Assembly (NCBI GenBank): GCA_963667005.1
Contig: OY762937.1
Location: forward strand, 1,984,001-2,048,000
Origin: G963662605 sp963667005
Lineage (GTDB): Bacteria; Bacteroidota; Ignavibacteria; Ignavibacteriales; Ignavibacteriaceae
Direction: 5' to 3'
Length of the DNA: 64,000 nt
Below the pieces are notes generated by a model. That model was not told the DNA's origin. It worked only from the letters and a program-made list of their open reading frames with translations, and searched no databases. The translations under genes and the position numbers were made by a program. Below are positions 1 through 8,080 of the stretch, piece after piece. Position 1 is the stretch's first letter; the number at the start of each line of letters is the position of its first letter.

Positions 1-53
1 AGGCGAGGGCAATATTTGCAAAATACGGCTTTAAACTGCCGACGGAGAAATAA
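1..53 (+). CDS. modA: Molybdate-binding protein, C-terminal tail (partial)
   Basis: Only the last 16 codons and a TAA stop are inside the window. The frame reads ...IFAKYGFKLPTEK, which resembles the usual end of periplasmic ModA-type binding proteins (a KYGF motif close to the C-terminus). The identification leans on the following modB and modC, 13 bases downstream in the same orientation. As the solute-binding subunit it would capture molybdate or tungstate in the periplasm and deliver it to ModB. The tail alone is weak evidence; the gene order makes it probable. Confidence 0.6.
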   Translation, partial: ARAIFAKYGFKLPTEK

Positions 54-66
54 GTAATTAGTAGTA

Positions 67-747
67 ATGGACGCTGAGTTTTTTCAACCATTTATATTAT
101 CATTAAAACTCGCGGTTTTCGCGACGGTGATTCTGGTTATTATCGGAATCCCCGTCGCGTATTTTTTAACATACAGCCGTTTTAAACTAAAGACTGTTGT
201 TCAGGCTTTAGTAAGCATGCCTCTGGTTCTCCCGCCATCAGTTCTTGGATTCTATCTGCTCCTTACCTTCAGTCCGAATTACTGGTTCGGAAAAATGATA
301 AAAGAAACATTCGAGTTGACCCTGCCATTTTCATTCGCGGGTATTTTGGTCGCTTCGTTGATATTCAACCTGCCGTTCATGGTAAACTCTATTCAAGCCG
401 GATTTCAGAATCTTGCCCCCTCATTGCGGGAAGCTTCATACACACTGGGCAAATCAGGGTGGGTTACATTGCGTAAGGTTCTTCTACCGAACATCAAGCC
501 TGCATTATTAACGGGTATATGTTTAACGTTTGCGCACACCATCGGTGAGTTTGGCGTTATTCTCATGATAGGCGGCAATATTCCGGGTAAGACAAGAGTA
601 GCCTCAATAGCAGTGTATGATCAGGTTGAAGCATTAAATTTTGATAAGGCAAATCAGTACGCTCTGTTTCTGTTTCTTTTCTCCTTTATTATTCTTTTGA
701 TCATCTATAGTGTAAATAAAGAATACATGAAGTGGAGGAAAGTTTGA
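67..747 (+). CDS. modB: Molybdate ABC transporter permease
   Basis: A 226-residue inner-membrane permease with five or six hydrophobic segments. It would form the molybdate/tungstate channel with ModC on the cytoplasmic face. The region around residues 120-170 (EASYTLGKSGW..., then FAHTIGEFGVILMIGGNIPG) is the ABC-permease coupling loop typical of ModB, including the GEFGV signature. Length is normal for the family. The stop codon overlaps the start of modC, so the two are translationally coupled. No ModE or molybdate operator is visible because the operon start lies outside the window. Confidence 0.93.
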   Translation: MDAEFFQPFILSLKLAVFATVILVIIGIPVAYFLTYSRFKLKTVVQALVSMPLVLPPSVLGFYLLLTFSPNYWFGKMIKETFELTLPFSFAGILVASLIFNLPFMVNSIQAGFQNLAPSLREASYTLGKSGWVTLRKVLLPNIKPALLTGICLTFAHTIGEFGVILMIGGNIPGKTRVASIAVYDQVEALNFDKANQYALFLFLFSFIILLIIYSVNKEYMKWRKV

Positions 748-1589
748 TAAAGTTGGATCTGAAAAGAACAATTCATACGACGCAGGGGAATGAGCTGCTT
801 GACGTGCAGCTTGAAGTCAAAAAAAATGAATTGATTACCTTGTTTGGTAAATCCGGTGCGGGTAAAACAACGCTGCTGCGTATGATAGCAGGACTGGCAG
901 TACCCGAAAAAGGTTTTTTGCAAGTTGGCGAGGAAATCTGGTTCGACAGTGAAAAAAAGATCAACCTGAAAACGCAAAAAAGAAATATCGGATTTGTATT
1001 TCAGGACTATGCTCTCTTCCCGAATATGACCGTCGAGGAACATTTGCTGTTTGCTCAAAGTGCCAAAGATATTGAAAGCGCTCATGGACTTTTGGATATA
1101 TTCCATTTGACCGGTTTGCATAACAGAAAGCCCGCAGTCCTTTCAGGCGGGCAGAAGCAGCGCCTTGCAGTTGCAAGAGCCCTGGCAAGAAAACCGGCAA
1201 TCCTTTTACTCGATGAACCTCTTTCGGCGTTGGATGAAGAAACCCGTTTACTGCTGCAGGAAGAAATAATTCAAGCACACAAAACTCTCGGCTCGACAAC
1301 AATACTCGTCAGCCACGATAAAGCTGAAGTAGTCAGGCTTTCTGACAAAGTCTATAATATAGATATGGGGAAAATTACCTCGAGTGGTACAGCTAATGAG
1401 TTTTTCGGCGGAGATTCCACTGAGTTTCACTTCAAGGCTCAAGTCGTTGAAGTGCAAAATGATTATGTTGTTATTCTTATTAATGGGGAGAGAATCCCGG
1501 TCAAAAACACATCGCAATTTTCATCGGCAGATACCGGGACTGCTGTAACAGTAACCTTCGGGCCTCAGGGACTCAACATCAACCGGTAA
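744..1589 (+). CDS. modC: Molybdate ABC transporter ATP-binding protein
   Basis: ATPase subunit that powers ModB. Seen: Walker A GKSGAGKTT at about residues 35-43, signature LSGGQKQR near 133, Walker B LLLDEP near 154 followed by the D-loop SALD, and an H-loop SHD. After about residue 230 there is a short C-terminal part that could be a single, reduced TOBE/molybdate-binding domain; many ModC proteins are about 350 residues and carry a full one. I chose the TTG at 744, giving 281 residues, because GGAGG lies five bases upstream and the protein then begins MIKLDL like other ModC. A GTG at 732 is in frame but has a poor ribosome site. The TTG overlaps the modB stop. Confidence 0.9.
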   Translation: MIKLDLKRTIHTTQGNELLDVQLEVKKNELITLFGKSGAGKTTLLRMIAGLAVPEKGFLQVGEEIWFDSEKKINLKTQKRNIGFVFQDYALFPNMTVEEHLLFAQSAKDIESAHGLLDIFHLTGLHNRKPAVLSGGQKQRLAVARALARKPAILLLDEPLSALDEETRLLLQEEIIQAHKTLGSTTILVSHDKAEVVRLSDKVYNIDMGKITSSGTANEFFGGDSTEFHFKAQVVEVQNDYVVILINGERIPVKNTSQFSSADTGTAVTVTFGPQGLNINR

Positions 1590-1877
1590 TGATCATCGGG
1601 AAATCACGTATTCTTACTTTCTTTAGTGGAACCTGATAGTAATATCAGTTGTTTTCACTATTAAGCGCCGGTTCATAAATCATTAGCAAAGAACCGGAAA
1701 ATTGAGGCAACACAACTTGCACCCTACAATGGTGTAACTCTCCTTCGCTTACAATGTCCGAAACATTATCAGGATTAGCAATAGCGGCTATTGATATCAT
1801 GGTAAATGCCTGATGTTATTGTGCCGTCTGCACATTTGTAAAAATTTATTTTCAAAAAGAGTGTAAGAAATAACGAA
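1590..1877. other. Intergenic region with a weak hairpin
   Basis: 288 bases without a gene. It holds one 7-bp inverted repeat, CCGGTTC at 1668-1674 and GAACCGG at 1691-1697, with a 16-base loop and no T-run. It could be a weak end signal for the mod operon or nothing. No clear promoter was recognised for the next gene. Confidence 0.3.
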
Positions 1878-3089
1878 ATGTCTCTTCGAGATGCATATAA
1901 TAAATTGCTCCCATCGCAGGTCGGGTATTTTAAACAATATACATACGACCGTCCGCTACTTCTTACACAGAAGACAAGTGCAGATATGAAATTTATACAG
2001 CAGGCACTCTTCGGTTGCATCCGTTATTTCACTGAGCATCTCTCTGAATACTCCACACTTATGCCGCTTTCGGACTCAGCGCAACGAGTGATTGATATTT
2101 GTAAAGACATAGAATATGAGCCGGGTACGTACAGAACGGATTTTGTGATTACCGGAGACAATCAACTCAAGCTCATAGAGATTACAAGCCGTTATGCTCT
2201 CAATGGATATTTGCGTTCCGGTTTCGTCAATGCTTGTGTGCTGCCGTACATGGAAAAATTTAAAATAGAACTTGAAGACCGGTATTCATCATTCTTTACG
2301 GATCTTGAAAATTATTTAGGTTCTAAAGAAACAATTGTCTTGTTAAAAAACGACCACTTTAATGAAGGTAAATATGTTCGGGAGATGATGAAGTATGCCG
2401 GCAGGAATGTGGTAACACTTACGATGGATGAGATACCGGTGAAATCAGATACCATCGCGCAATCTGCGTGCATTAGTCAGTTGAGCCATGATGAAATTTT
2501 TTCTTTACCTGACGATGTGATACGGGCAATTGCAGATTCCAATGTCATCAACGATCTGCGTACGGTCATTCTTGTTCATGATAAACGATTCTTCGCTGTT
2601 ATCAACAACGATGCTTTCCGCGAGAAGGCTCTCGGCAAAACAGATTCTGATAGATTCAAAGAATTTTTAACACCGACGTACACGAAATACTCGCACCCGG
2701 AATTATGGGAACAGCTGCGTGAAGAGAAGAATGACTGGATTATAAAACCGCCGGCTTTTGGAATGAGTATTGGTATTACGGCCGGGATTGCTGTTAGTGA
2801 AAATGAATGGCTAAGAGCATTGAAAAGTTTTGACGGCAAAGATGTAATATTTCAACCATACCTTAATCAGACTCGATTCAGCGGCAGCGTTGGCAGTGAA
2901 ATCAGAAAGGATGATTATGTTGTGGGTACTCTGTTGTTTTTTCAGGATGAATATTACGGGCCCGGATTATTCAGAGCATCGGGGCATCCTGTTACTAATC
3001 AGGGCGACGACAGAAAGATTGCAGTTGGTATACTCTCAGCCGAGCCTGATCAGGAATTATATACACGGGAACGTGGCTGGCTGTTCTAA
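1878..3089 (+). CDS. ATP-grasp-like protein of unknown substrate
   Basis: 403 residues, soluble, no signal peptide. I do not recognise a precise family, but the layout resembles circularly permuted ATP-grasp ligases of the glutathionylspermidine-synthase type. Near residues 85-115 there is a YEPGTYRTDF...KLIEITSR segment. A central DWIIKPPAFGMSIGI stretch (about 288-302) looks like an ATP-grasp lysine/glycine-loop strand, and a later strand reads VIFQPYL. The C-terminal SGHPVTNQGDD could supply metal-binding residues. Such enzymes join a carboxylate to an amine using ATP through an acyl phosphate. It stands alone between the mod and hyd operons with about 290-base gaps on both sides, so context gives no substrate. 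The fold is tentative and the function unknown. Confidence 0.55.
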   Translation: MSLRDAYNKLLPSQVGYFKQYTYDRPLLLTQKTSADMKFIQQALFGCIRYFTEHLSEYSTLMPLSDSAQRVIDICKDIEYEPGTYRTDFVITGDNQLKLIEITSRYALNGYLRSGFVNACVLPYMEKFKIELEDRYSSFFTDLENYLGSKETIVLLKNDHFNEGKYVREMMKYAGRNVVTLTMDEIPVKSDTIAQSACISQLSHDEIFSLPDDVIRAIADSNVINDLRTVILVHDKRFFAVINNDAFREKALGKTDSDRFKEFLTPTYTKYSHPELWEQLREEKNDWIIKPPAFGMSIGITAGIAVSENEWLRALKSFDGKDVIFQPYLNQTRFSGSVGSEIRKDDYVVGTLLFFQDEYYGPGLFRASGHPVTNQGDDRKIAVGILSAEPDQELYTRERGWLF

Positions 3090-3379
3090 CGTTTGTATGT
3101 TCTTCGAAAAACTTCATAAACTACTTCAGCCTTCCGTATTTAGTAAGCGGTTACTTGCGAAAAATCAATTTTTGAATCAAAACAGAAATATTTTCAATAA
3201 TCAATTTCTCCGTTTAATCCTCCTTTCACGTATTGAGAAAAAACCTCTTATTTATTAGAACATTTGCCAAATAGCAAGGATATTTGGTCGAATTTCTTTG
3301 TTTTTCCGTCTTTTTCAGCTGTCTTAGTGGCATTATATTTGATAAGGTAGTGAAATTTTCGGAACCCAACGAGGAAAAG
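3090..3379. other. Intergenic leader of the hydrogenase operon
   Basis: 290 AT-rich bases between the ATP-grasp-like gene and hydC. The only recognisable signals are the candidate -7 element at 3334-3341 (listed separately) and the hydC ribosome site at 3371-3377. An open frame runs in from upstream of hydC (3284) but has no family-like residues. Confidence 0.4.
3334..3341 (+). promoter_or_regulatory. Candidate -7 promoter element (TATATTTG) for hydCBA
   Basis: An exact match to the TAnnTTTG -7 consensus described for primary sigma factors of Bacteroidetes, 39 bases before the hydC start. The matching -33 TTG is not clear (the region reads TTTTTC), so this is a candidate only. The same octamer occurs before the ECF sigma gene at 22426. 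Confidence 0.35.
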
Positions 3380-3877
3380 ATGCACTCTCAAATATTTTCT
3401 AAGTACACAAAAAACGATAAAAGTTCGCTGATTCCATTGTTGCAGGATGTCCAGGCAATTTATGGCTACTTACCGGAAGATGCTCTCAAAGATGTAGCAG
3501 AATTTGTCGGTTCCTCCCTCAGCCGCGTATATGGAGTTGCAACATTTTACAATCAATTCAGATTGACCCCATTAGGTGATAATATTATCAGAGTCTGCCG
3601 CGGCACAGCTTGCCACGTAAAGAACTCTGCCAATATTCTGGCTTCACTCGAGAATACTCTTGGTATTACAGCCGGTGAGACAACAAAGGACAAGAGATTC
3701 ACTCTTGAAACCGTTGCCTGTATCGGTGCTTGCAGTATTGCTCCGGTGATTGTTGTTAATGATGACTATCACGGTAGAATTACTACAAGAGACATTCCTT
3801 CAATCCTGAAAAAATACGGTGCGAAGCCGAAATCCGCTCCAACCTCAACAGATAAAACAACTCAAGGTGTCGCATGA
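3380..3877 (+). CDS. hydC: [FeFe]-hydrogenase NuoE-like [2Fe-2S] subunit
   Basis: Small electron-transfer subunit of a trimeric NAD-linked [FeFe]-hydrogenase, homologous to NuoE of complex I. Seen: thioredoxin-like fold with the four [2Fe-2S] ligands in C-x4-C and C-x3-C spacing, at about C73, C78, C114 and C118, and a VYGVATFYNQF helix that is characteristic of NuoE. The start was placed at ATG 3380 (165 residues) because GAGGAAA lies just upstream and the family N-terminus begins there; a GTG at 3284 would add 32 unrelated residues. The stop overlaps the hydB start by four bases, indicating translational coupling. Confidence 0.92.
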   Translation: MHSQIFSKYTKNDKSSLIPLLQDVQAIYGYLPEDALKDVAEFVGSSLSRVYGVATFYNQFRLTPLGDNIIRVCRGTACHVKNSANILASLENTLGITAGETTKDKRFTLETVACIGACSIAPVIVVNDDYHGRITTRDIPSILKKYGAKPKSAPTSTDKTTQGVA

Positions 3878-5859
3878 AAACATATAAAGATATTTGCTGT
3901 GACGAGTGCTGGCACTCAAAAGAAAAACCATGTGACCTGTTCATAAACTGCTGCAACGAAGGGCCGCTGTGTCACACTAGTGACGCGTGCCGCGCACAGT
4001 TTCAGGAGCTGAAAAAACGGTTAAGCTACGAAGTTCACGAAGAACCGATTATTTTTATCGGTATGGGTACCTGCGGTCTTGCTGCCGGTGCGCAAAAAGT
4101 TGAAATGGCAATCCGCGGTGAACTGCATAAATTAGGAATCAATGCTGCAATTGAAGCAACCGGATGTATCGGATATTGCGCCCGCGAAGTTATTGTTGAT
4201 ATTAAGCTTCCCGGCGAACCACGCGTATCCTATTGCGAAATTACACCAAAGATGGTTCCTGCTTTTATAAAGAAGACCTTAGTAGAAAAAGACATATATT
4301 TTGATAACCTCCTTGGAGCACACGGACCTCATTCAAAGAATATCCAACTGTTGAACAAGGTGCCATTCTTTGAGCATCAGTTAAAATTAGTTTTGAAGAA
4401 CTGCGGTATTATAAATCCGGTCTCTATTGATTCATACATCGCCAACGGCGGGTTCAAGGCATTTGATAAAGCGCTGCGCATGATGAAACCGGAAGATGTT
4501 GTAAAAGAAATCCTGAACAGCGGTCTTCGCGGCAGAGGCGGTGCGGGATTCCCGACCGGAAAGAAATGGGAATTTGCTTACAAACAGAAATCAGCTGTAA
4601 AATATCTTATCTGTAATGCCGACGAAGGCGATCCGGGTGCGTTCATGGACCGGTCTGTTCTTGAAAGTGATCCGTTCCGTGTTGTTGAAGGGATGCTTAT
4701 TGCCGGCTACGCAATCGGTGCAACCGAAGGTTATATTTACTGCCGTGCTGAGTATCCTCTTGCTATTGAACGCCTCGAAAACACCATCGCTCTTTGCAAA
4801 GAGTATGGCATCCTGGGCGACAATATTCTCGGCAGCAATTTCAGCTTTCATTTGAAAATCAAAAAAGGTGCAGGTGCATTTGTTTGCGGTGAAGAAACTG
4901 CTCTTATTGCATCCATCGAAGGTAAGCGCGGTATGCCGCGTCCGCGTCCTCCATTCCCGGCAATTGCCGGTTTGTGGGGCAAACCCACCGTCATCAATAA
5001 CGTTGAAACATTGGCGAATATTTCCACCATTATCAATAATGGTTCGGAGTGGTTTGCAAAGATCGGAACCGAGAGAAGCAAAGGTACAAAAGTGTTTGCT
5101 CTCAGTGGCAAAATTACCAACACCGGTTTAGTTGAAGTTCCGATGGGTACTACATTGAATGATGTCGTATTCGAAATCGGCGGCGGTATTCCGAACGGAA
5201 AGAAATTCAAGGCCGTGCAAATCGGCGGTCCATCCGGTGGATGTTTACCGGATATCGTCATGAAAACAAAAGTTGAATATGAATCGTTAAAAGAAGTCGG
5301 CGCTATGATGGGCTCGGGCGGATTCGTCGTTATGGACGAAGATACCTGTATGGTTGACGTAGCAAAGTTCTTCTTGACGTTCATTCAAAATGAATCATGC
5401 GGTAAGTGCGTTCCCTGCCGGGAAGGTACCAAACGCATGCTCGAGATTATCGAAAGAATCCCTACGAGTTATAAATTCACTAAACAGAAAACCGATCAGT
5501 TACAGAGATTCAAGGGCATGGTTCACCTGAAAAGATTAGCCGGAGTTATCCGCGACACGTCGTTGTGCGGACTCGGCCAGTCGGCTCCGAATCCAGTATT
5601 ATCGGGTTTGCAATATTTCCTTCCGGAATGGGAAGAGCATCTGTACGAAAGAAAATGCTCTGCCGGTGTTTGTAAGGAATTATTGATTTATAGAGTTGAT
5701 AACAGTAAATGTACCGGTTGCGGTGTATGTATTAAAAAATGCAGCTCCGATGCTATCATAGGCGAAAAAGGACAGGCGCACTACATTATCGAAGATAAAT
5801 GTGCGAAGTGCGGACTCTGTTTTGAAGCATGCCGTTTTGACGCAATAGCCGCTAACTAA
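3874..5859 (+). CDS. hydB: [FeFe]-hydrogenase NuoF-like flavin/NADH subunit
   Basis: The subunit that binds FMN and NAD(H) and is the likely site of flavin-based electron bifurcation in HydABC. Domains in order: an unusual Cys-rich N-terminus (eight Cys between residues 8 and 39); a thioredoxin-like region with C67, C98 and C102; the NuoF core with FMN loop GRGGAGFPTG near 219 and NADEGDPGA near 247; an SLBB domain; a [4Fe-4S] site CGKCVPC at 509-515; and a C-terminal two-cluster ferredoxin (CTGCGVC and CAKCGLC motifs, from about 612). The total of 661 residues is usual for HydB apart from the front end. The thioredoxin-like half shows one Cys (C67) where C-x3-5-C is common, so its [2Fe-2S] cluster may be incomplete. 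It sits between hydC and hydA. Confidence 0.92.
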   Translation: MKTYKDICCDECWHSKEKPCDLFINCCNEGPLCHTSDACRAQFQELKKRLSYEVHEEPIIFIGMGTCGLAAGAQKVEMAIRGELHKLGINAAIEATGCIGYCAREVIVDIKLPGEPRVSYCEITPKMVPAFIKKTLVEKDIYFDNLLGAHGPHSKNIQLLNKVPFFEHQLKLVLKNCGIINPVSIDSYIANGGFKAFDKALRMMKPEDVVKEILNSGLRGRGGAGFPTGKKWEFAYKQKSAVKYLICNADEGDPGAFMDRSVLESDPFRVVEGMLIAGYAIGATEGYIYCRAEYPLAIERLENTIALCKEYGILGDNILGSNFSFHLKIKKGAGAFVCGEETALIASIEGKRGMPRPRPPFPAIAGLWGKPTVINNVETLANISTIINNGSEWFAKIGTERSKGTKVFALSGKITNTGLVEVPMGTTLNDVVFEIGGGIPNGKKFKAVQIGGPSGGCLPDIVMKTKVEYESLKEVGAMMGSGGFVVMDEDTCMVDVAKFFLTFIQNESCGKCVPCREGTKRMLEIIERIPTSYKFTKQKTDQLQRFKGMVHLKRLAGVIRDTSLCGLGQSAPNPVLSGLQYFLPEWEEHLYERKCSAGVCKELLIYRVDNSKCTGCGVCIKKCSSDAIIGEKGQAHYIIEDKCAKCGLCFEACRFDAIAAN

Positions 5860-5886
5860 TTACAACCGGAGAAAGACGAGAAAACA

Positions 5887-7605
5887 ATGGTAGAATTATC
5901 AATAAATAAAATTAAAGTTAAAGCCGAAGACGGCATGACGATTCTTGATGCCGCCAAATCGGTCGGTATTACTATCCCAACACTTTGTCATATCAAAGAT
6001 CTTATCCCCAGCGGTGCATGCAGAATTTGCTCGGTTGAAGTTGAAGGTCAAAGAGGACTTGTTCCTGCCTGTGCATTCCCGGTTAACGAAGGAATGAACG
6101 TTGAGACAAACTCCTCACGTGTCCGCCGTGCGAGAAAAACCATCGTTGAACTGCTGATTGAAGATCATCCTCAGGATTGTTTGATTTGCGTGCGTAACGG
6201 AAACTGCGAATTGCAAAAACTTTCCGAAAGATACAGTGTTCGCGAACACCGTTACCAGGGCGAATGCAAGCAGCATGCTGACGATATATCAAGCCCGTCC
6301 ATCGAACGCGATCCTGCAAAGTGTATTCTCTGCGGACGCTGCGTAAGAGTGTGCGGAGAGATCCAGAAAATATCGGCAATTGACTTTACCAACAGAGGTT
6401 TCAAGAGCATCGTAACCACGCCATTCAACAAAGGCTTGAACGTAAGTGATTGTATCCTTTGCGGACAGTGTATTTTGGTTTGTCCTACAGCCGCTTTGCG
6501 CGAAAAGAGCAGTATGAAAGAAGTTGCAGCTGCGGTTGAATCAAAAACGAAATACGCGATTGCTCAGATTGCTCCCGCGGTACGTGCTTCACTCGGTGAA
6601 GAATATAACATGCCGCTCGGCACCGACGTAACAGGTAAATTGGTTACGGGTCTACGCCGTTTAGGATTCAAGAGCGTTTTTGATACGAACTTTGCCGCAG
6701 ATTTAACCATCTGGGAAGAGGCCAATGAACTGGTACAGAGAATCACCGGAAACAAAACACTGCCGATGTTCACAAGCTGCTGTCCGGGTTGGGTAAAATA
6801 TATTGAGCACAATTATCCGGATTTATTAGACCATGTATCCTCATGCAAATCCCCGCATGAAATGGAAGGCGCAGTACTAAAAACATACTACGCGAAAAAG
6901 ATGGGCATTGATCCTAAGGACATCTATGTCGTATCAATCATGCCTTGTACCGTTAAAAAGTTTGAAGCCAGCAGAATGGAATTGAGCGAGCACGCTTTGC
7001 CTGATGTTGACGCGGTATTAACCACTCGCGAATTAGTCCGCTATTTTAACCTCGCGGGAATTGACTTTGAAGATTTGAATGACGGTAAGTTTGATGATCC
7101 GCTTGGCGAATCAACCGGTGCCGCTGCTATCTTCGGAACGACAGGCGGTGTTATGGAAGCAGCTGTTCGCAACGCTTACTACACCCTTACCGGAAATCAT
7201 CTGGAAAACATGGAGCTTTCTGCCATCAGAGGTTTTGACGGCGTTAAGGAAGCCTCATTACAAGTAGGCGAGTTGACTTTGAACGTTGCTGTCGTTAACG
7301 GCATCGGAAATATCGCTCCGATACTTGATGATATTCGCGCAGGAAAATCCAAATATCATTTCGTTGAAGTGATGTCATGCCCGGGTGGATGTATCAACGG
7401 CGGCGGCCAGCCGATTCATCAGAAGACCGATAAAGTAGTACAACGTATGAAAGCATTGTATGAAATAGATAAGAAAATGGTGAAACGCCGTTCGTATGAA
7501 AACGAATCGGTCAAGGCGCTCTACAAAGAGTTCTTTGTCGAACCTGGTAGCCATATCAGCCACGAAATTCTGCATACCAGCTATCATGGCAGGAATAAGA
7601 ATTAA
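5887..7605 (+). CDS. hydA: [FeFe]-hydrogenase catalytic subunit
   Basis: Catalyses reversible H2 oxidation or proton reduction at the H-cluster in the cytoplasm. Seen in order: N-terminal [2Fe-2S] domain (C34, C45, C48, C62), His-Cys [4Fe-4S] site (H94, C98, C101, C107), two [4Fe-4S] ferredoxin sites (C146-C156 and C189-C199), then the three H-cluster motifs: TSCCPGW near 296, MPCTVKK near 353 and MSCPGGC near 496. The second Cys of TSCC is the proton-relay residue of typical hydrogen-producing/bifurcating enzymes, so this is not a sensory type. The small-subunit-like tail is present and the length (572) fits the HydA of HydABC complexes. ATG follows a purine-rich GGAGAAAGACGAG. The maturases HydE, HydF and HydG are not in the window. 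Confidence 0.95.
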   Translation: MVELSINKIKVKAEDGMTILDAAKSVGITIPTLCHIKDLIPSGACRICSVEVEGQRGLVPACAFPVNEGMNVETNSSRVRRARKTIVELLIEDHPQDCLICVRNGNCELQKLSERYSVREHRYQGECKQHADDISSPSIERDPAKCILCGRCVRVCGEIQKISAIDFTNRGFKSIVTTPFNKGLNVSDCILCGQCILVCPTAALREKSSMKEVAAAVESKTKYAIAQIAPAVRASLGEEYNMPLGTDVTGKLVTGLRRLGFKSVFDTNFAADLTIWEEANELVQRITGNKTLPMFTSCCPGWVKYIEHNYPDLLDHVSSCKSPHEMEGAVLKTYYAKKMGIDPKDIYVVSIMPCTVKKFEASRMELSEHALPDVDAVLTTRELVRYFNLAGIDFEDLNDGKFDDPLGESTGAAAIFGTTGGVMEAAVRNAYYTLTGNHLENMELSAIRGFDGVKEASLQVGELTLNVAVVNGIGNIAPILDDIRAGKSKYHFVEVMSCPGGCINGGGQPIHQKTDKVVQRMKALYEIDKKMVKRRSYENESVKALYKEFFVEPGSHISHEILHTSYHGRNKN

Positions 7606-7624
7606 TTGAAATGAAAAATCAAAA

Positions 7625-7657
7625 AGTCCGCCCCGACTAATCGGGGCGGACTTTTTT
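7625..7657 (+). terminator. Rho-independent terminator of hydCBA
   Basis: Perfect 12-bp stem AGTCCGCCCCGA (7625-7636) and its complement (7641-7652), tetraloop CTAA, then a run of T. It lies 20 bases after the hydA stop. Confidence 0.95.
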
Positions 7658-7660
7658 GTT

Positions 7661-8080
7661 TTAAATCCTTTGTCTTATTTCCTAGCCCATGACTTAACCT
7701 GCCCGCCTTCGGCGTTCGGGCGGGGTCATGGGCTAGGAAGCTACAGAAATTGTGATTTCTTTATGGGATTTCTTTTTGTTTTTAATGCTTTGTCCTATTT
7801 CCTATGTCGTCCCGATGGGACTCAAAATATTATACATATCTACACCCCGGGTTGAAACCCGGGGCTACAAATATATCGTCGCTACGCGACTTTTTCTGTG
7901 TCCCGTAGGGACAATATATTTGTAGCCGTGGGCGCCAGCCCACGGTAAATGAGAAAGAAGAGAATTGAGCCCCGTAGGAGCGGCATAGCATATAAAAGTT
8001 TTTCGATAGGCGGCTACAAACAATAGAATTTAAAATTCATCTATTGCAGGCCATGGGTTAGGAAGTAAGGCAAAGGATTA
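7661..8080. repeat. Block of nested palindromes with inverted ends
   Basis: The roughly 420 bases between hydA and the convergent ppx gene contain no credible gene; they are made of repeats. The ends (7663-7693 and 8049-8079) are inverted copies of each other, about 31 bases with five differences, and the right copy covers the ppx stop codon. Inside are CCTAGCCCATGAC/GTCATGGGCTAGG (7681-7693/7725-7737), CCCCGGGTT/AACCCGGGG (7845-7853/7856-7864), GGCTACAAATATAT/ATATATTTGTAGCC (7863-7876/7914-7927), GTCGC-TAC-GCGAC, GTCCC-GTA-GGGAC and a CCGTGGGC/GCCCACGG hairpin. About 33 bases near 7650-7682 recur directly near 7770-7802. It looks like an aggregate of REP/MITE-type intergenic repeats. Confidence 0.75.

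Noticed and set aside
2890..3258. 122-codon frame overlapping the end of the ATP-grasp-like gene
   Set aside because: Overlaps a better-supported gene for over 190 bases; composition does not resemble a protein.
3284..3379. N-terminal extension of hydC from GTG 3284
   Set aside because: The ribosome site GAGGAAA is placed for ATG 3380 and the added 32 residues are unlike the family.
7670..7855. 61-codon open frame in the gap after hydA
   Set aside because: It lies wholly inside the nested palindromes and has no ribosome site or family-like sequence.
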